64,000 bases of DNA from Rhyacophila brunnea (GCA_022495005.1 JAGYXB010001004.1:186001-250000); one strand, 5' to 3'. Numbered from the stretch's first letter, positions 33,471 through 46,073 are shown. Numbers and translations are program-made. The notes: generated from the letters alone by a model not told the origin.

Positions 33471-35265
33471 AGAAAATGGTTCAGTGTTACATAGTCATTT
33501 GTTTTTAATCTTTTGTTGCTTAACTTATTGAGTCAATGCCTTGAATCCAAACACAGATAGCGGGTTAAATATTTATCTTATAAAAATTTGATTTATTTAT
33601 TAAAGTAGGTAATGATATAGCTCTAAAAACATTGTATTTTGTATATAACCCTACTAAATAAGGAATATCTCCATGGGACGAGTTTTTGTTAAGATTGCTT
33701 CAGATATATTCAAAATATCTATCATGATTGATGCGTAAAATGTATATTATACATGATTACAAAGAAGAACTGCGGGGTCTTTCATTGGTGGGAGAATTTT
33801 TGAAGCTGCATTATGGATTCCACTTTGGCTGATAAATTACAAAATTTATGATAATTATTGCATATGTATAAATAAAAGAATAATAAAACTGCCAGTATTC
33901 GTTAATTATTTATTAGATTTATTTTTTAAGCATTTGATTTTTTGATTATATATTGATAAAGTAGATACTTTAACCTATTATATTATCTAAATAACTGTGT
34001 TAGGAAATTAATTATTTTGTAAAGTAAAATTGCTTATTTTTGTGTATTTAAATGAATAAAATACAATCCAACAAGATAGTATTAAAACTGGTACAATTTA
34101 ATAAAATACGGTGTGTAATTAATTAATACTACCTACAGTTTGAAATAAACTATTAATAATAATTACAATGTAGCATTTTAGTCACATTTTGTAAAACATA
34201 ACCTTTCTCTCAAAGTAGTTGTTAATTCTGAAAATTAGCCTTCACACCACCATTTTGTTTGAGATTAGTTCTCTAGCACATTTCGTTTGCCCTATATCAA
34301 GTTGGTTATTCACTACTTAGCTTGGTTAAATTGCAACTCGCAGGGCGTTACATTATTGTTCATTCGTTAAGTTTTGTCCTCGGCGGAAAGAGCAATTATT
34401 ATTCCGGAACCTGGATATCACTGCAATATTTAAAAATCAAAACTACATACATATGGAGAATATGTACATACGTATAATTAGATAGGAATAAATGTAAGAA
34501 TTGATTATTACTAAAGAAACATATTGGTATCAAGTATTGAAGTGATTTAAATTTTAGATCATTTGTTACTTATCGATTTTTTTATAATCAATGAATGCAT
34601 GGTGTGGCCTAAATGGGTGACGCGAGTCGTCTAAAAGATTTGCAGATGAACATTCTACTAATAGTTAAACCTGTAAACTAGCTGTTCATCACTAGATCAA
34701 AACTCAGAGTGTCTTAACATTGAGAACGTGGCGAGCGTGGATCGTTGTAGAGGGTAAGAATTCTCCATGATGTGGAAGTTTAATAGTTTCATTTTAGAAT
34801 ACAAATAAAGTTCATTTGTTGGCAAAATAATGTCTCCTGATTGAACAAATTCTGGCAGATTATATTATCTATTTTCTTTTTTAAATATGTAAGTAATTAT
34901 TGAACATATTTAAACTCGAATCAAATAAGATGATCGAGTAAAACTAAATTGTTTAATATGGTAGTCTACTGTGGCTTTGTGGTAAAAAAAGTCTGCGCTA
35001 TAGTCGTGGATCACAGGTTTGAAACACGCATCTGGAAAATTTACAGTGGTTCTAAAACATGAAGCTAATAAGTTTGAAAACGAATGGCCGTTAACGAATT
35101 CTCATAGAAACGAAGAAGAAGAATTAACATGGTTAAAGCTGTAAGCAATATTTGGTGTGAACTATTAGTTGATTATTATCTGAACATCATTTAAATAAAA
35201 CTGAAATCAAAGTACATCACTTTATTCATAAAATATTTAACTTACATTGCAAATTACAAATAGAT
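33471..35265. other. Non-coding stretch
   Basis: AT-rich. A tRNA-like patch may lie at about 34970-35035. An open run at about 33760-33820 has no donor or known motif. No supported gene. Confidence 0.35.
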
Positions 35266-35460
35266 ACAATGGTGCAGTGCGCAATGCGCTGGCCTACCAT
35301 GACGGATTTCTGGGTTCGATTAGTGAAATCAAAATAGATTTATGTAATCTAATATGTAAATTCCTCAAACCTGGGAGTTTTACCACTATTATTTACTTCA
35401 CGGCCTAAACAAATAAAGAAATAAAATAAAAAAAATCTACAAATTTAGTTGGTTCTGCAG
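35266..35460 (+). mobile_element. tRNA-derived SINE, probably family B (degenerate)
   Basis: The head ATGGTGCAGTGCGCAATGCG (A-box) is followed by TCTGGGTTCGATTAG (B-box), then CCTCAAACCTGGGAG, which resembles the CTCAAAGCCTGGGTG body motif of family B at 46087, 61030 and 63610. The 3' end is A-rich. Confidence 0.45.
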
Positions 35461-36365
35461 GGGTCTCCATTTAGAAGATCCGGGTTAATGATAACATGGA
35501 TAAGAAATAAAAAAGAGGTTCTGTATATGTCATACTTCTACTTACGTAACCATTTTGGCACTTTGATTAATGAAAACGGTTCATGTAACAATGTATTTTA
35601 AATAAGCATTCATATTAGATGTGTTCAGTATATATACCGTATGTTGCGTACCATAGTACCATATAAACCATTTTCATCCGTGAATTATTTACTCCGAGGC
35701 AGGTAGGTGGTATGAGGCATCTTTCTTCATGTTGAGATTATATTCGAAGCAACCCCTAAGCCCGCCTCATATTTCCACACTAAAATTATATCATGGGCGA
35801 CCCCTAAGACCCACCTCACATCTGTACGCACAATAAAAACCGATTTAGACTTCATTCGACTTTCTGCTGACTGAAGCGATCTCTGGTAATAAACTTTTTT
35901 ATTATCGAAGGTGGTTTACGAATGTCGGATAGCGAGAAAATAAAATTTATCTTAGGCATGTGATGGCAGATGGTTAATATGGTTTCTCCCCCCACGATAG
36001 GCACACGTATAGTGACACTATCATTCAGACTAGCACTCTTTTTTCTTTCTCTTGTACACAAAATAAAAGTGAAGACAATATTAATTAGTTTATTTTTTAT
36101 AATCATATTATTACAGATGTAGACAGATTTTTCGCAAAAAAATAAACATACTAATTATAATAAACATATTTGAAATTATATTCAATCATATTTTTCAAAA
36201 AAATTCATGTACCTATATTAAATTAGAAAAAATACGTCAAAACTAGGAATCTTTAAAAAGTCGCTATGTCAACTTCCAAATAACTTTTTTTTTGTGATTT
36301 TACTGAGGTTTTGACTGCGACTCGCTGTCATATCGCCTATTCTCTTCTAGAAGGGGATCCGTCGA

Positions 36366-36640
36366 TCAGGTCCTCACTCCTATTCTGTTAAATGTCTTTA
36401 TAATTATTTTGCCTAGCTCTTCCGTCTTTCTTTCTTTCTTCTTTAGGCGCCAGTGTTTTATGCACCAGAATTGCTCTCCTCGAATGAATTTCAGATAGTC
36501 TAATTCAGACCTCAGCCAAGTCTCTGAGATTAATGCTATTGTTATTTTTTGTCTTATTGAGTAAAGTTCTATAACTTTCTTTTTTTGCTTCATACTTCTG
36601 GCATTCTATTGTAGAATCTTAATTTATTTTTTATTATCCA
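36366..36640 (-). pseudogene. LINE ORF2 endonuclease start, fossil
   Basis: On the minus strand the reading is IKILQ-stop-NARSMKQKKKVIELYSI and then IALISETWLRSEL. This is the N-terminal asparagine motif (QWNARS) and the catalytic ETWL motif of non-LTR endonucleases. The expected W codon TGG is TAG here. Beyond SETWL the frame degenerates. The fragment is independent of the 4-8 kb LINE because its sequence differs (NARSM versus NVRGL). Confidence 0.75.
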
Positions 36641-36737
36641 TTTTGTTGCAAAACCTCTCCTAGAATTCCTCCTAAATTTCCTTCTTTGAAGTTTTTGCAT
36701 ACCCAGTCTACTGCTTAATTTTTAATATACATAGAAT

Positions 36738-37067
36738 GATAAAAAAATTACGACGATTCCATGGAGGGGAAGGATAATATGTATGATTTGGGATGCCACT
36801 GTGTTGGATACACTGGCAGCATCTCGTCTGAATAAATCAGTTTATTCATCAGGTTTAGCAGTTTCTTTAGCTGAGTCTAACGAAGCCAAAAATTACGATT
36901 GTCTGTCCCATGGGTTTCAAGAAATTTCAACCTTAGCTTTAAAAACGGTGGCTGATACCAGTCGTCGCTTGATTGATAAAATAGGTGAGTGCCGTTTAAA
37001 TGAGTATCTGAAACAGCAATTAAGCAAAACATGCATAAAGGTACTCTTGATGTATATAGGGAACTGA
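36738..37067 (+). pseudogene. Retroelement-associated domain (RT C-terminal, nuclease-like), copy 1
   Basis: In frame upstream of the ATG the strand reads TTIPWRGR. It continues MIWDATVLDTLAASRLNKS ... YDCLSHGFQEISTLALKTV ... RRLIDKIGECRLNEYLKQQL. From general knowledge, many invertebrate proteins annotated as reverse transcriptase or mobile-element RT end in a domain (RPDG-T-x-PW-x-x-G-x-x-L-x-WDAT-x-x-DT-x-A-x-S) of this form. The PD...D pattern would suit a PD-(D/E)xK-type nuclease, which is inference. Here the RPDG part is missing and the C-terminus is degraded (the usual A-Q-RGNAAS-GT tail is absent). A second copy is at 56165-56400. Confidence 0.6.
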
Positions 37068-38344
37068 AGGAGGTATTTTATTTATACCTGGAGGCGTTTA
37101 TTGAATTATAAAAAATATGTACTTACATCGTGTAATTTTACAACTTTTCTCACTTATTTTGTTTTACTCTTTTTTTATTACTGTTTACATATTATTTACT
37201 ACTGTTTACTGTTTATTTTTAATCCTACTGTTAATAAATTAATATAGAACATATCAGTCAAAACAATTATATGTGGTCAATAACGATAAAATACGAAATA
37301 GTAAAAATTCTGACCTTCAATAAAAGTATAAATAAAACGTATTAAACTACAATTTTTAAATTAATTCTCTTACAGAGACATTATGGTATGGTAAGATGTA
37401 GTGTTTTTAATTAATTAACTGTTATTTTGTTCGGGAAAATATATTATTTTTCATGTTCTTTCATTTATTACATTATAATCTCAAGATAACTTTCGTTATA
37501 TGACAAAATTGCTCTGGGGTTTTTTGACTAGTGGTATTCATAAGTCAAAAATTGAAAGAAAAAATCTTTACCTCACAAAATATAAAATAATATGTAATAG
37601 CTCCAACAAAAATAAATCGAATGGAAAATATCAAAGAACAATCACCAATAAAACTAAATTCTTTGTAAAATAACTATTTTAAATTTAATTAGGAATTTTT
37701 ATAACAACCATTTGCCAAAAATTAATATGTTAGTTATGTTAATTAGGTATACATTAAAACTACCTTTGCAATAAAATAAACATTAAAATATGACTGCGAA
37801 TAAGTAAATAATATTACGGTCTGCGTATTTCAATATTAAATTTACCCCGATAATAGTTACAGAGTTTCAGAAAAATCCCAAGCCATTATATTATTTGTTT
37901 GTTATTTTGGGCGAAAAAAATGAATTGTGGTTTAAAAATAAAACACGCAGTTTATTTTTTATCCTGTTCATGTTTTGAGAGAGTGAATTGTCCAAAAGGG
38001 GCTTACCGATACAATATTCTCCGACTGACAAAATACAACATAACGGTTTTTCGCCCTGTTAATTTTTCGTATATTTTCTTTATATTTTCCGGGAAAACCC
38101 ACCATGAGAATACGTGTTGTTTGTTTTAATTAATTTCATTATGTTAATATTAATTGTCAGTCAGTTTTGGTGTGGTTAAATTAACATCACATGAATATGG
38201 TTTTTTTATGGTTACAATTGTCAGTATTCTTAAATTAGATTTTAAACTTTGCAGTTGATGAAATATTATAGGTAAATAAATAATTGTCTAGTTGATGATC
38301 AAACGAATAAAATAAATAAACAACATCAGGTATGTTGTAATTTT
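37068..38344. other. Non-coding stretch
   Basis: AT-rich. The plus-strand frame at 37899-38129 has no motif or splice context. Nothing else is seen. Confidence 0.4.
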
Positions 38345-38600
38345 TATCACGCGAACGATGGTCAAGCGGCTTAAGCGTCGGCCTATAACGTCATTGGTTC
38401 CCAGGTTCAAATCCTGGGTCTAGCAAATATACACACTATTTTTCAATTTGTGTTTGAGTCAGAGTATGTACGTAATATGTTGGGCAAGTTAACATCCATT
38501 TCTCTTTCTCAATCTGTTAATAGTTAATACATACTTCCACTCTTTGGAGGCCCATATGATCTTATTAGGATCGGACATGGTCAAAAAAAATATTATCTCA
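38345..38600 (+). mobile_element. tRNA-derived SINE, family A copy 2
   Basis: The head ACGATGGTCAAGCGGCTTAAG (A-box TGGTCAAGCGG) is followed by B-box CAGGTTCAAATCCTGGG. The body includes TTTGTGTTTGAGTCAGAGTATG and CATTTCTC, and the 3' end is CCACTCTTTGGAGGCCC, then GATCTTATTAGGATC. It is collinear with the minus-strand copy at 21056-21275. Confidence 0.85.
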
Positions 38601-38734
38601 CATATAACACTATAATGCCCATATAAAACATTAATGAGAATCTAGAGAACAGTGGTTATATCAATCGACTTTTTTTATTAACAAAAAATGGTATTTTTGT
38701 TACTTGATAAACCCATTGACTACTTATTTTCTTA

Positions 38735-38830
38735 TTTGCCTGTTGTGTTGTTCAAACCCGTGACCTACAGCTTCAGAGCATAACTTTCTGCAACTATTCT
38801 ACCGTGGGACCATTGAGTAAATAATGAGGG
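38735..38830 (-). other. tRNA-like patch (possible SINE head)
   Basis: The minus strand reads CAATGGTCCCACGGTAGAAT (A-box-like) and GGTCACGGGTTTGAACAAC (B-box-like). The body is not recognised. Confidence 0.35.
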
Positions 38831-39459
38831 TTTAGTAACACACCACAAAAAATCATAAAATGCAGAAGAAATTTATGTAGAAGTCAGATAAAACAGAAAC
38901 AAAAGAAACATTTAATCATACTTCTGGTCCATCAATTAATCTGAACTTATAATTATTATATTATCATAAAACACAAAAATATTTATTTGGATTATACCTA
39001 TTAAATAAAATCACATTGTAATAAAAATGATAATAGTAAAATAATTATTTTTTACTTTTGTAATATTTTTTATATTACGATAGTTTATTGAGTGTGGTAA
39101 CTTGCGTTTTAATAATTTGAATTGATGCTCCTCAGTTTACAAAGTAATTTACGCGGATATTTCTTTTGTCATAATAAATACTTAAGCTAGAAATGAAAAT
39201 GCTCGACAGCCAAATTAGGAAATTGTAATTTAATCTTACATTCTTATTTAAAATTGCTAATTATTTTTGTAGAAGTAGGTTCATACTTTGCTTTAAACCT
39301 CTAAGTCAAAATCTTAATTACAAACTGAGAGAGCACCTTTGTATTTAAGTGGGAAAGTTGTCCGTATTATAAAGACTACAATTTTGTAGAAGAGTTTTTT
39401 GAATCATTTATATGAGAATACGTTATCTCTGAACTATATGTTATCATTTTATTTTTTAG

Positions 39460-39579
39460 TCAAATGACGTCAATTTACTCGTAAGTAACTGTTTAATAAA
39501 GAAAAATATTTACGTGCTTACACCCGATGGCAGTGAAATTATTATCCGACTGGGAAAGAAGTACTGGATGCTTGGATGA
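39460..39579 (+). CDS. Possible terminal coding exon, unidentified
   Basis: A strong acceptor (TTATCATTTTATTTTTTAG) is followed by 39 open codons in phase 0, starting SNDVNLLVSNC and ending YVLTPDGSEIIIRLGKKYWM-LG-stop. AATAAA lies 28 bases past the stop (39607-39612). The acceptor, mixed peptide and poly(A) signal together look like a last exon. I recognise no family, and the phase does not follow directly from the candidate gene's exon 5 (phase 1), so a link would need intervening exons. Confidence 0.25.
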   Translation, partial: SNDVNLLVSNCLIKKNIYVLTPDGSEIIIRLGKKYWMLG

Positions 39580-39863
39580 TATAAAAATATATACCTACGC
39601 ACTTTAAATAAATTTTTATAAAATATTTTTAATTATTTGTAAAAAAAATCCATTGAAATGTTTTTATATTGAATTACGGCATTAAAACAATTTAATATGC
39701 GTGAATTATTACATACATAATATACATTTTTGTTCGACAGACTCTTAAAAAATGCTTAGTTATTAAATTTACAAGTATGCTAAGTTTTTAAAACCCTGCA
39801 AAAATAGTGAAGTGTAAAATCATAAGATCATTGATTTTTATATTTAAAATTTTAGATATAAAT

Positions 39864-40210
39864 CAGAGATGGCAAGTATCAGACACGCGTATCACTATTT
39901 GTGACACGTGGACCATTTTTAGTCAAAGTAAAAATTTTGTATTTAAAAGTTTAGTGGATTTTTTTATTAAATAACTATTTGCCGAAAGATTTTTGTAAAT
40001 GGAACAAACATGCAATGCCTTTAAATCTCTAATTTAATCACATTACATACTATAATATCTCAAATTATCACTAAGCGATCGGAGAAGCTTAGAAGACTTA
40101 GAAATTTAAAATAGTTTTTTCTGGATAAAATAATTTGTGAAATGTAATTTACAGATAATACAAACTGTATCGACCGGGGTCGATCGACTACTGTATGATG
40201 TCCTTCCCTA
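39864..40210 (+). mobile_element. hAT-type MITE, family G copy 2
   Basis: The left end is CAGAGATGGCAAGTATCAGA and the right end, inverted, is CTAGGGAAGGACATCATACA. The interior resembles 15240 onward (GACACGCGTATCACT, GACCATTTTTAGT, TTTAGTGGATTTTTTTATTA). No clear 8-bp duplication, so boundaries are approximate. Confidence 0.5.
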
Positions 40211-40214
40211 GTTC

Positions 40215-40640
40215 AATTTAATCTTCTTGGTCTTTAGTTATTCGCTTCCACATATATTCACAAACTTTCTGCGTTCGTTCAGTCAACGGGTTTTAGGGCA
40301 TCCTTGTGGTCGTTGAATATCCCTCGGGCACCATTGTATGACTGCATTTATTATCCATATGTCCACTTCATTGTCCACTTAACGACCTCTATTACATCAC
40401 GTACTCGTATTTGCGTCCTTATACAATGGTTTATTTTGTGGTATTTCCTCGTTATGCCCAGCATGCACCTTTCCATGCCAAGTTTTGCTACTAATAAGTT
40501 TTGAATTTCTATTAAATTAAAAGTTCATGTTACCAAGCATACATTTATTGAACAATTTATGCTTAAAACGCAATGTGAGGTCACTTTTGAAGATATTATT
40601 AAGGTGCCCAAATGCACTCCATGAGTTTGGTTCTGGATTT
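40215..40640 (-). pseudogene. RTE-type LINE ORF C-terminal fossil, copy 1
   Basis: The minus strand carries FKSDLTLRFKHKLFNKCML, then (frameshifted) VAKLGMERCMLGITRKYHK, and IRTQIRVRDVIEVVKWTMKW followed by stops. MERxMLGxxxxDRxxNxxIRxxTxVxDVIExxxxxKWxWAGH is the well-known segment after the RT in RTE elements. The overlapping plus-strand frame at 40304-40504 is a shadow. A sister copy is at 50868-51335. Confidence 0.8.
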
Positions 40641-40686
40641 ATTTAAATAAAATGTTTTATACCACAAAGTTCAAAAAGTTTGAGTC

Positions 40687-40705
40687 TATATATATATATA
40701 TATAT
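40687..40705. repeat. (TA)n microsatellite
   Basis: About nine to ten TA units. Confidence 0.9.
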
Positions 40706-43299
40706 TATGTATGTTTGTTTTCAAATTATTACATTTATCTGACAGGTGGCACACATTTTTTCTTACATAATTCTAAAAAAGGTTTTTAATCTCTGATATA
40801 GATCAAAGAAGCGTAAATTGAAAGAGATGATTGTGATGAAGAGGAATTGTATAAGTACACATATTATCTGACAATCAAAGATCGAAGATTTGAGACTGAG
40901 GGTCTAACAATGCGTCAGAGGGTTTGATTTTTTAACAAAAGAAAGGTTCAAATATAAGAGTGTGAGTGGTTTAATAGAATATTTCTCAAGGGTATAACTG
41001 AATACTACAGTGTAGCAGGTCATTGAAAATCGAGTGATTATTTTGTCAATGACACTAATTTTATTATCAGTATATAAAAAAAAAAATTATAATAGAAAGA
41101 TAAATTTTAACTGTGTTCAATGAATGAATTATTTAGTAAGTAATATTTGCTTTTAAATACCCATGATAGTCTAGCAGAAGACATTTGGTTAGGGTTTAAA
41201 ATCCCTTGTCTGGAAAATCCACATTTTATCTAATTGATGTATGTCTGTTTCCAGAGTGAGTGATTAATAGCTATGTCTCACAAAAAATATGTCAAGATAT
41301 CTTCAGCAAACGGCCAAGATCCACACTGGATTATTGAGATAATGAAAAAAAAATAATTACTTATACATTGAATCTAGAATACTTTCATATCACGGTTTAT
41401 TAAAAAACAGTTTTCTGTTTGTAATCACAATGTGGGTTTTTTTTATTATAAGGTGATATTTTTATGTATTGATATATTTATTAAGCTTATATATTTATAC
41501 ACTGCTGTTAATTAATTCTATTTATATAAGATTAATTATTTTATTATTAAATTTAAAAAAAAATGGGAAGATACGTCATAATTTTTCGTTTTAGCTATAA
41601 CCATGTGATATTATTGCAGGTTACATTCTCTAAGAAATATTTAGATACATAAGTGCTTTGATATTTGGCTGAGCTATAAACATCGTAAGATTGAGTGGTG
41701 ATTTTTACTTTTTTAATGAGTTTTCGTTTTTGACTACCATAAAACAGAAATTGCAAAATAACGTGATTTATAATATCTAAGGATACTGCAAGATTACATT
41801 AATCACCTTTCCAGCGATAAATATTTTTTTATAATTATTTCTCTATCATGCATTTGATTGGCATACTAGGTTTTGGTTTGTAAGGTGATATAATATAAAA
41901 TTGTGAAAATCTAATGACTTTACTGTGTTTTTGATAAAGTATATACGTTTTACTTTACATCTGCCATATAAATGTATTGTAATGTTAATTTAATATAATT
42001 TAACTGTCTTCTATTCATTGCAACTATCTTCTTTATTTAGTATTTTCTTTATCAAATTCTCCTGATAAAACCGAAAGTATCAGTTTAAAAATCTTTTCAC
42101 TTTTGAATGTTCGAATAATAATTATTACAGTGATTATATCATATAGAAATATGACTTTATTGTTTCTATTAAATCGGAAAGAGCTTACTTAGTATACGTT
42201 GTGCGATACCGCTATCGTTTCAGTTACCAAAATCCTACAATGCTAATAATCTACCTACAAATAAAACATGAATAAGCTTTTCTATTTCATACTTTACGCA
42301 AGTCAAGGATCAGCTTTACTGTAAAAGCTGAATTTATTATCACAGGGAAATTATCAAAACTTTCCTTATACTGTAGTAGTAGGTATTAAAACATTGTTGC
42401 TATGCTAACTCACTCTTTTTGAAGACATATTAAAGCAACATTCATTCTATTTATATTAAGATTGTGTAGGCGATTCAAATGGAAATCCGCAATGGTTATT
42501 TTATTCTCCTTTCTATAAAACTAAGTACACCAGTGTTTAACGTACTGTATAAGAGATGGCACTGGCTAACCAAAGAGGTCACACAACAAATCCAGATAAT
42601 CTTCTAAGGCAAATTGTTACACCCGTGACACATTTGTACTTGTAGCACAACATACACTTAAAAATAATGCTAGTTATTTTTGTAGCAAACTTACACATCT
42701 TACAAAACTTTTATACGTGTACTGTAGTTTTATCCTGTTACAAAGCCTTTAGAATTAATTATTTGCGAATAGTAAATTCCATCCAAAGAGAATCTAATTC
42801 ACAATGACGATTACTGATGGTAAAGAAAATCAGATACTCACGCTGTTTTGTTGAACAATGATAATTAATGAATAGGAAATTGTTTGAAAGAGAGATTGAA
42901 AAAATGTTATATAGCCCCCAAAGTAATTATATTAATATAAGTGTATAATAAATAATAATAAATCGTCAGAAAAACTTATAATTTATAAAATTTAAACATA
43001 ACGTAAACGAAAAGTATTTTTTATATAAAAATGGCTTTTATCAAAGCTTAATTGACATAAACTTTTCTCTAAGTTATATGGCCCAATTAAAAAGTGGCAC
43101 TTTTTTCAGAAAAATGTCAGTAATTAATAATGTTAAGTTTTTAGGTGGCTCCTTGTTATACGTTGTACAAAAAATAATCAGTAATTCTAAAATGTCTATT
43201 TCAGATATTTATTTAGCTTTAATATATTATTTAATACTATGTAATTCCGCGTATAATTTACAGTTATTACCATTAAAGTGATTTATAATATATATATTG
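40706..43299. other. Non-coding stretch
   Basis: AT-rich. A possible SINE-like patch lies at about 41165-41290 (TAGTCTAGCAGAAGAC ... GGTTTAAAATCCCTTG). No supported gene. Confidence 0.4.
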
Positions 43300-43720
43300 G
43301 TGGCGCTTTTGCAGCGGACTGTAATTTGAGGATATTGGTGAGAGGAATACGGATCTAGGGAGAGGGGGTTACACATGATGCCAGACACTGATCTTTTATA
43401 TTGTGAGGGCTGGCGCGAGCTGGAGCCGGTTCGGTGTTCACGCATTCACGCACTGGTAAACAGACGGTTGGAATGTTACTCTCAAGGCTTCGCCACGTTT
43501 ATTTTGGGATGAATGATGATGACAAGTTAGAAGATAACGAAGGTCGAACAGATTCATTTCGCATGAATCCCTCTATAGTTAACGCGGCCTTGTTAGTATC
43601 GTATTAGATAGAGCGCGATAGCTTTAACAAGCCTACGCACTCGGCTGTCTTTGAGTAACTAAACTTAACTTTCATCACGGTCGATCATGACCCGTGGCGG
43701 GTGGTCTTGTGACAATAATC
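43300..43720. other. GC-richer block of unknown nature
   Basis: Includes GTGGCGCTTTTGCAGCGGAC, GGCGCGAGCTGGAGCCGG and CCCGTGGCGGGTGG. The minus-strand frames at 43227-43445 and 43675-43893 fall on it but show no domain. It could be an old LTR or another transposable element part. No duplicate was found in the window. Confidence 0.3.
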
Positions 43721-44962
43721 GGGAATTTGGAAAGAAAGGATGGATGCGAATATAATTGACCCAACCATGGTATATATCGGTAATTATTAAATATAAAAAC
43801 TAATAACGGTTTTATATAAAAACCAACAATTAATATTAAAAACAGATTTTTATGATACGAACCAGATGTATCAAGTTCCTCAAAAGGAAGCATGCAAGAT
43901 TTTTAAAAATATATTAGTTTTCTCGGAGACTTTTCATTTTGGTCGGAAGTAAGTGTCTTGCCCGCAGTTTTCCTTTCAGCGTAGCTTTGGCACGAGCGTA
44001 CCGTGCGGACGCGACTACTTGAATTTATTACGCTGGGAAATTCCTGAAAGAAAATATAATATTCTATATTTAGAATTCTTCGAAAAGAAGACTATTTATC
44101 ATAACAGCTTAAATATTTTCTGTTTGCTCTTTTTAAAATACTATTTATGGCATTCGTTAGATAAAATCCTTTTTTATTCAATAAATATTGATAAAATTCA
44201 ATTATAATGAATGATATAATATCAATATCTATTTTGACAGTATTAATCGCGACATTTATTCATCGAATCGTCAGCTCCTTACCGAGTTTGCTATAATTTG
44301 ACACTAAGAAAAATAGATATTTGATTTGTAATTCTATATCTCTACAAATATACTATCTAGGGTTCTGATCAAGATGTTTTTAAAACATTGGAACAAAACT
44401 AAAGTACACAACTCATTTTCATATTTCTCACTGTTGAAAATCGTGACTCCATAATTTAATGGTTTTTAATATGTAAGTTATAAACAATGTTATTATGGAT
44501 GGCAAGTCCTGTTTTAATATTTAGTGACAAATTGATAATTAATTATAAATAGTGAGTCGTACAATTTAACAAGAGCAATTTGTAATAAAAGTATAAAGTA
44601 CTTAGTAAATATATAATTAGTGTTATTAATTAATAAGTTTGTATTATGAATTTTATGCTCTGCGGTTGTCATGATGTTTTGCACAGCCTCATGAACCGGA
44701 CGTAAATTTTCCTGAAACCTGAAAGTAAGTTATTTATAAGGTGTTCAGCTCGGTTTATCTCATAAGGCTCTTGCATGCTTTATGCGGGCCTAAGTGAAGT
44801 GTTTTTAAAACTGTGTCAGCTCGAATTAGTAGCGAATTGTTCACGATGTAATAAATCGTCTTTAAAATAAATTTATTACACGCCGTTTCAAAGAACCAAA
44901 ACGAATATAAATCCCTTGGTGGCACCGTTCGTGATGGTTTAACATTAGTATACTTCTAATAC
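43721..44962. other. Non-coding stretch
   Basis: The plus-strand frame at 43953-44207 starts in a short GC-richer patch and then becomes A/T-driven. No splice-consistent partner. Otherwise nothing seen. Confidence 0.35.
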
Positions 44963-44966
44963 TTAA

Positions 44967-45238
44967 CAGCCCACATGCTCAGCGTACGTCAAATGGAGCT
45001 TTTATGCTATTTTCAAAGCATGATCCTGGAAATTCCTTACGTTGTAGATAATCTATTTACAAAATTTTAAAGCTTTATTATCCTTTATATTTATTTTAAG
45101 CATTTGATGACTGCATAAAGGATAATAAGGGTTCAAAATTATGTAAATAGATTATCTACAACGTTTAAGGAATGTCCAGGATCATGCTTTGAAAATAGCA
45201 TAAAGCTCCATTTTGACGTACGCTGAGCATGTCCCCCT
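44967..45238. mobile_element. TTAA foldback element, short copy
   Basis: TTAA flanks both ends exactly (44963-44966 and 45239-45242). The left arm reads CAGCCCACATGCTCAGCGTA and the right arm, inverted, AGGGGGACATGCTCAGCGTA. About 130 bases of inverted similarity run through CAAAGCATGATCCTGG, GTTGTAGATAATCTATTTAC and TATTATCCTTTAT to a short centre. It is the compact form of the family seen at 7752-8219 and 27493-28950. Confidence 0.92.
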
Positions 45239-45242
45239 TTAA

Positions 45243-46073
45243 GAAGATTAAGTAAATGACCGGTGCTCCAAAAGGCAGTACCTTAAAAACAATAAAAAAT
45301 ATAATATTAGCATAGTTATTATATGAGATCATTTAATGAAAAGCTAACATAGTAAAATTTAATGTCTTAATTATTTAATTAAAATAAAAAATTATAAATA
45401 AGATTGACGGCTACTATTATTATATCCTTTAATATTATTATAATACAATAATTTGACCACTTTGTCAATCTGGAGTCATTAACGTCTGATCCAATCGCGT
45501 TTTGATGCCTCTTGCATGTAGAACGGGTTACAAAAGATACCCATACTTAAACTATTCATCACTAACAATATGTTGGTTTAAAGTTTATAATTTTTAGTTT
45601 GTTTTGCATACTTAGGTTAGTTTAAGATTTTTAGAGACTATACAATTCACAAATTAATCGAAAATGTTTGTAACTAAAGATTAAACGAGAGTAGTAATTA
45701 CTTTATTAATATGAACCTAATTTACTTTACTGAATTTAAATTTACTACTGTGGAACTAGACCTTTACCCAAGATATGCTCCCAAGAGGATCGAAGATCAC
45801 AACGTCACTGTAAGGAATTGAGATAACAGAAGATTGATAGGACTCGATGGGTACGGATCCTTTACGATATTGTTCAAATAAGTCTATTTAAAATTAAGTT
45901 TATTTTACAATTGTAAGTTTTAAGCACGCTTTTACCCATATATATACATATATTATTTATTTTGATTATATATTATGTGCTCGCCTTTCAATTTCTCTCG
46001 ATCAAGTAGCTACCATTTTCCTTATTTTTTGCAATGTGAAACTTTCCATGCGTAGATCGCTATTGTAGCAACG
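45243..46073. other. Non-coding stretch
   Basis: AT-rich. No gene or repeat boundary is seen. Confidence 0.45.

Noticed and set aside
36783..37067. Considering the WDAT frame as an intact host gene
   Set aside because: It lacks the upstream RPDG part and the usual C-terminal motif, has a sister fossil at 56.2 kb, and sits among other LINE debris.
40304..40504. Plus-strand frames 40304-40504 and 51025-51234
   Set aside because: Antisense shadows of the two RTE C-terminal fossils.
44640..44735. Plus-strand GAAA|GTAAGT donor preceded by ATGCTCTGCGG
   Set aside because: All frames that reach the donor contain stops.
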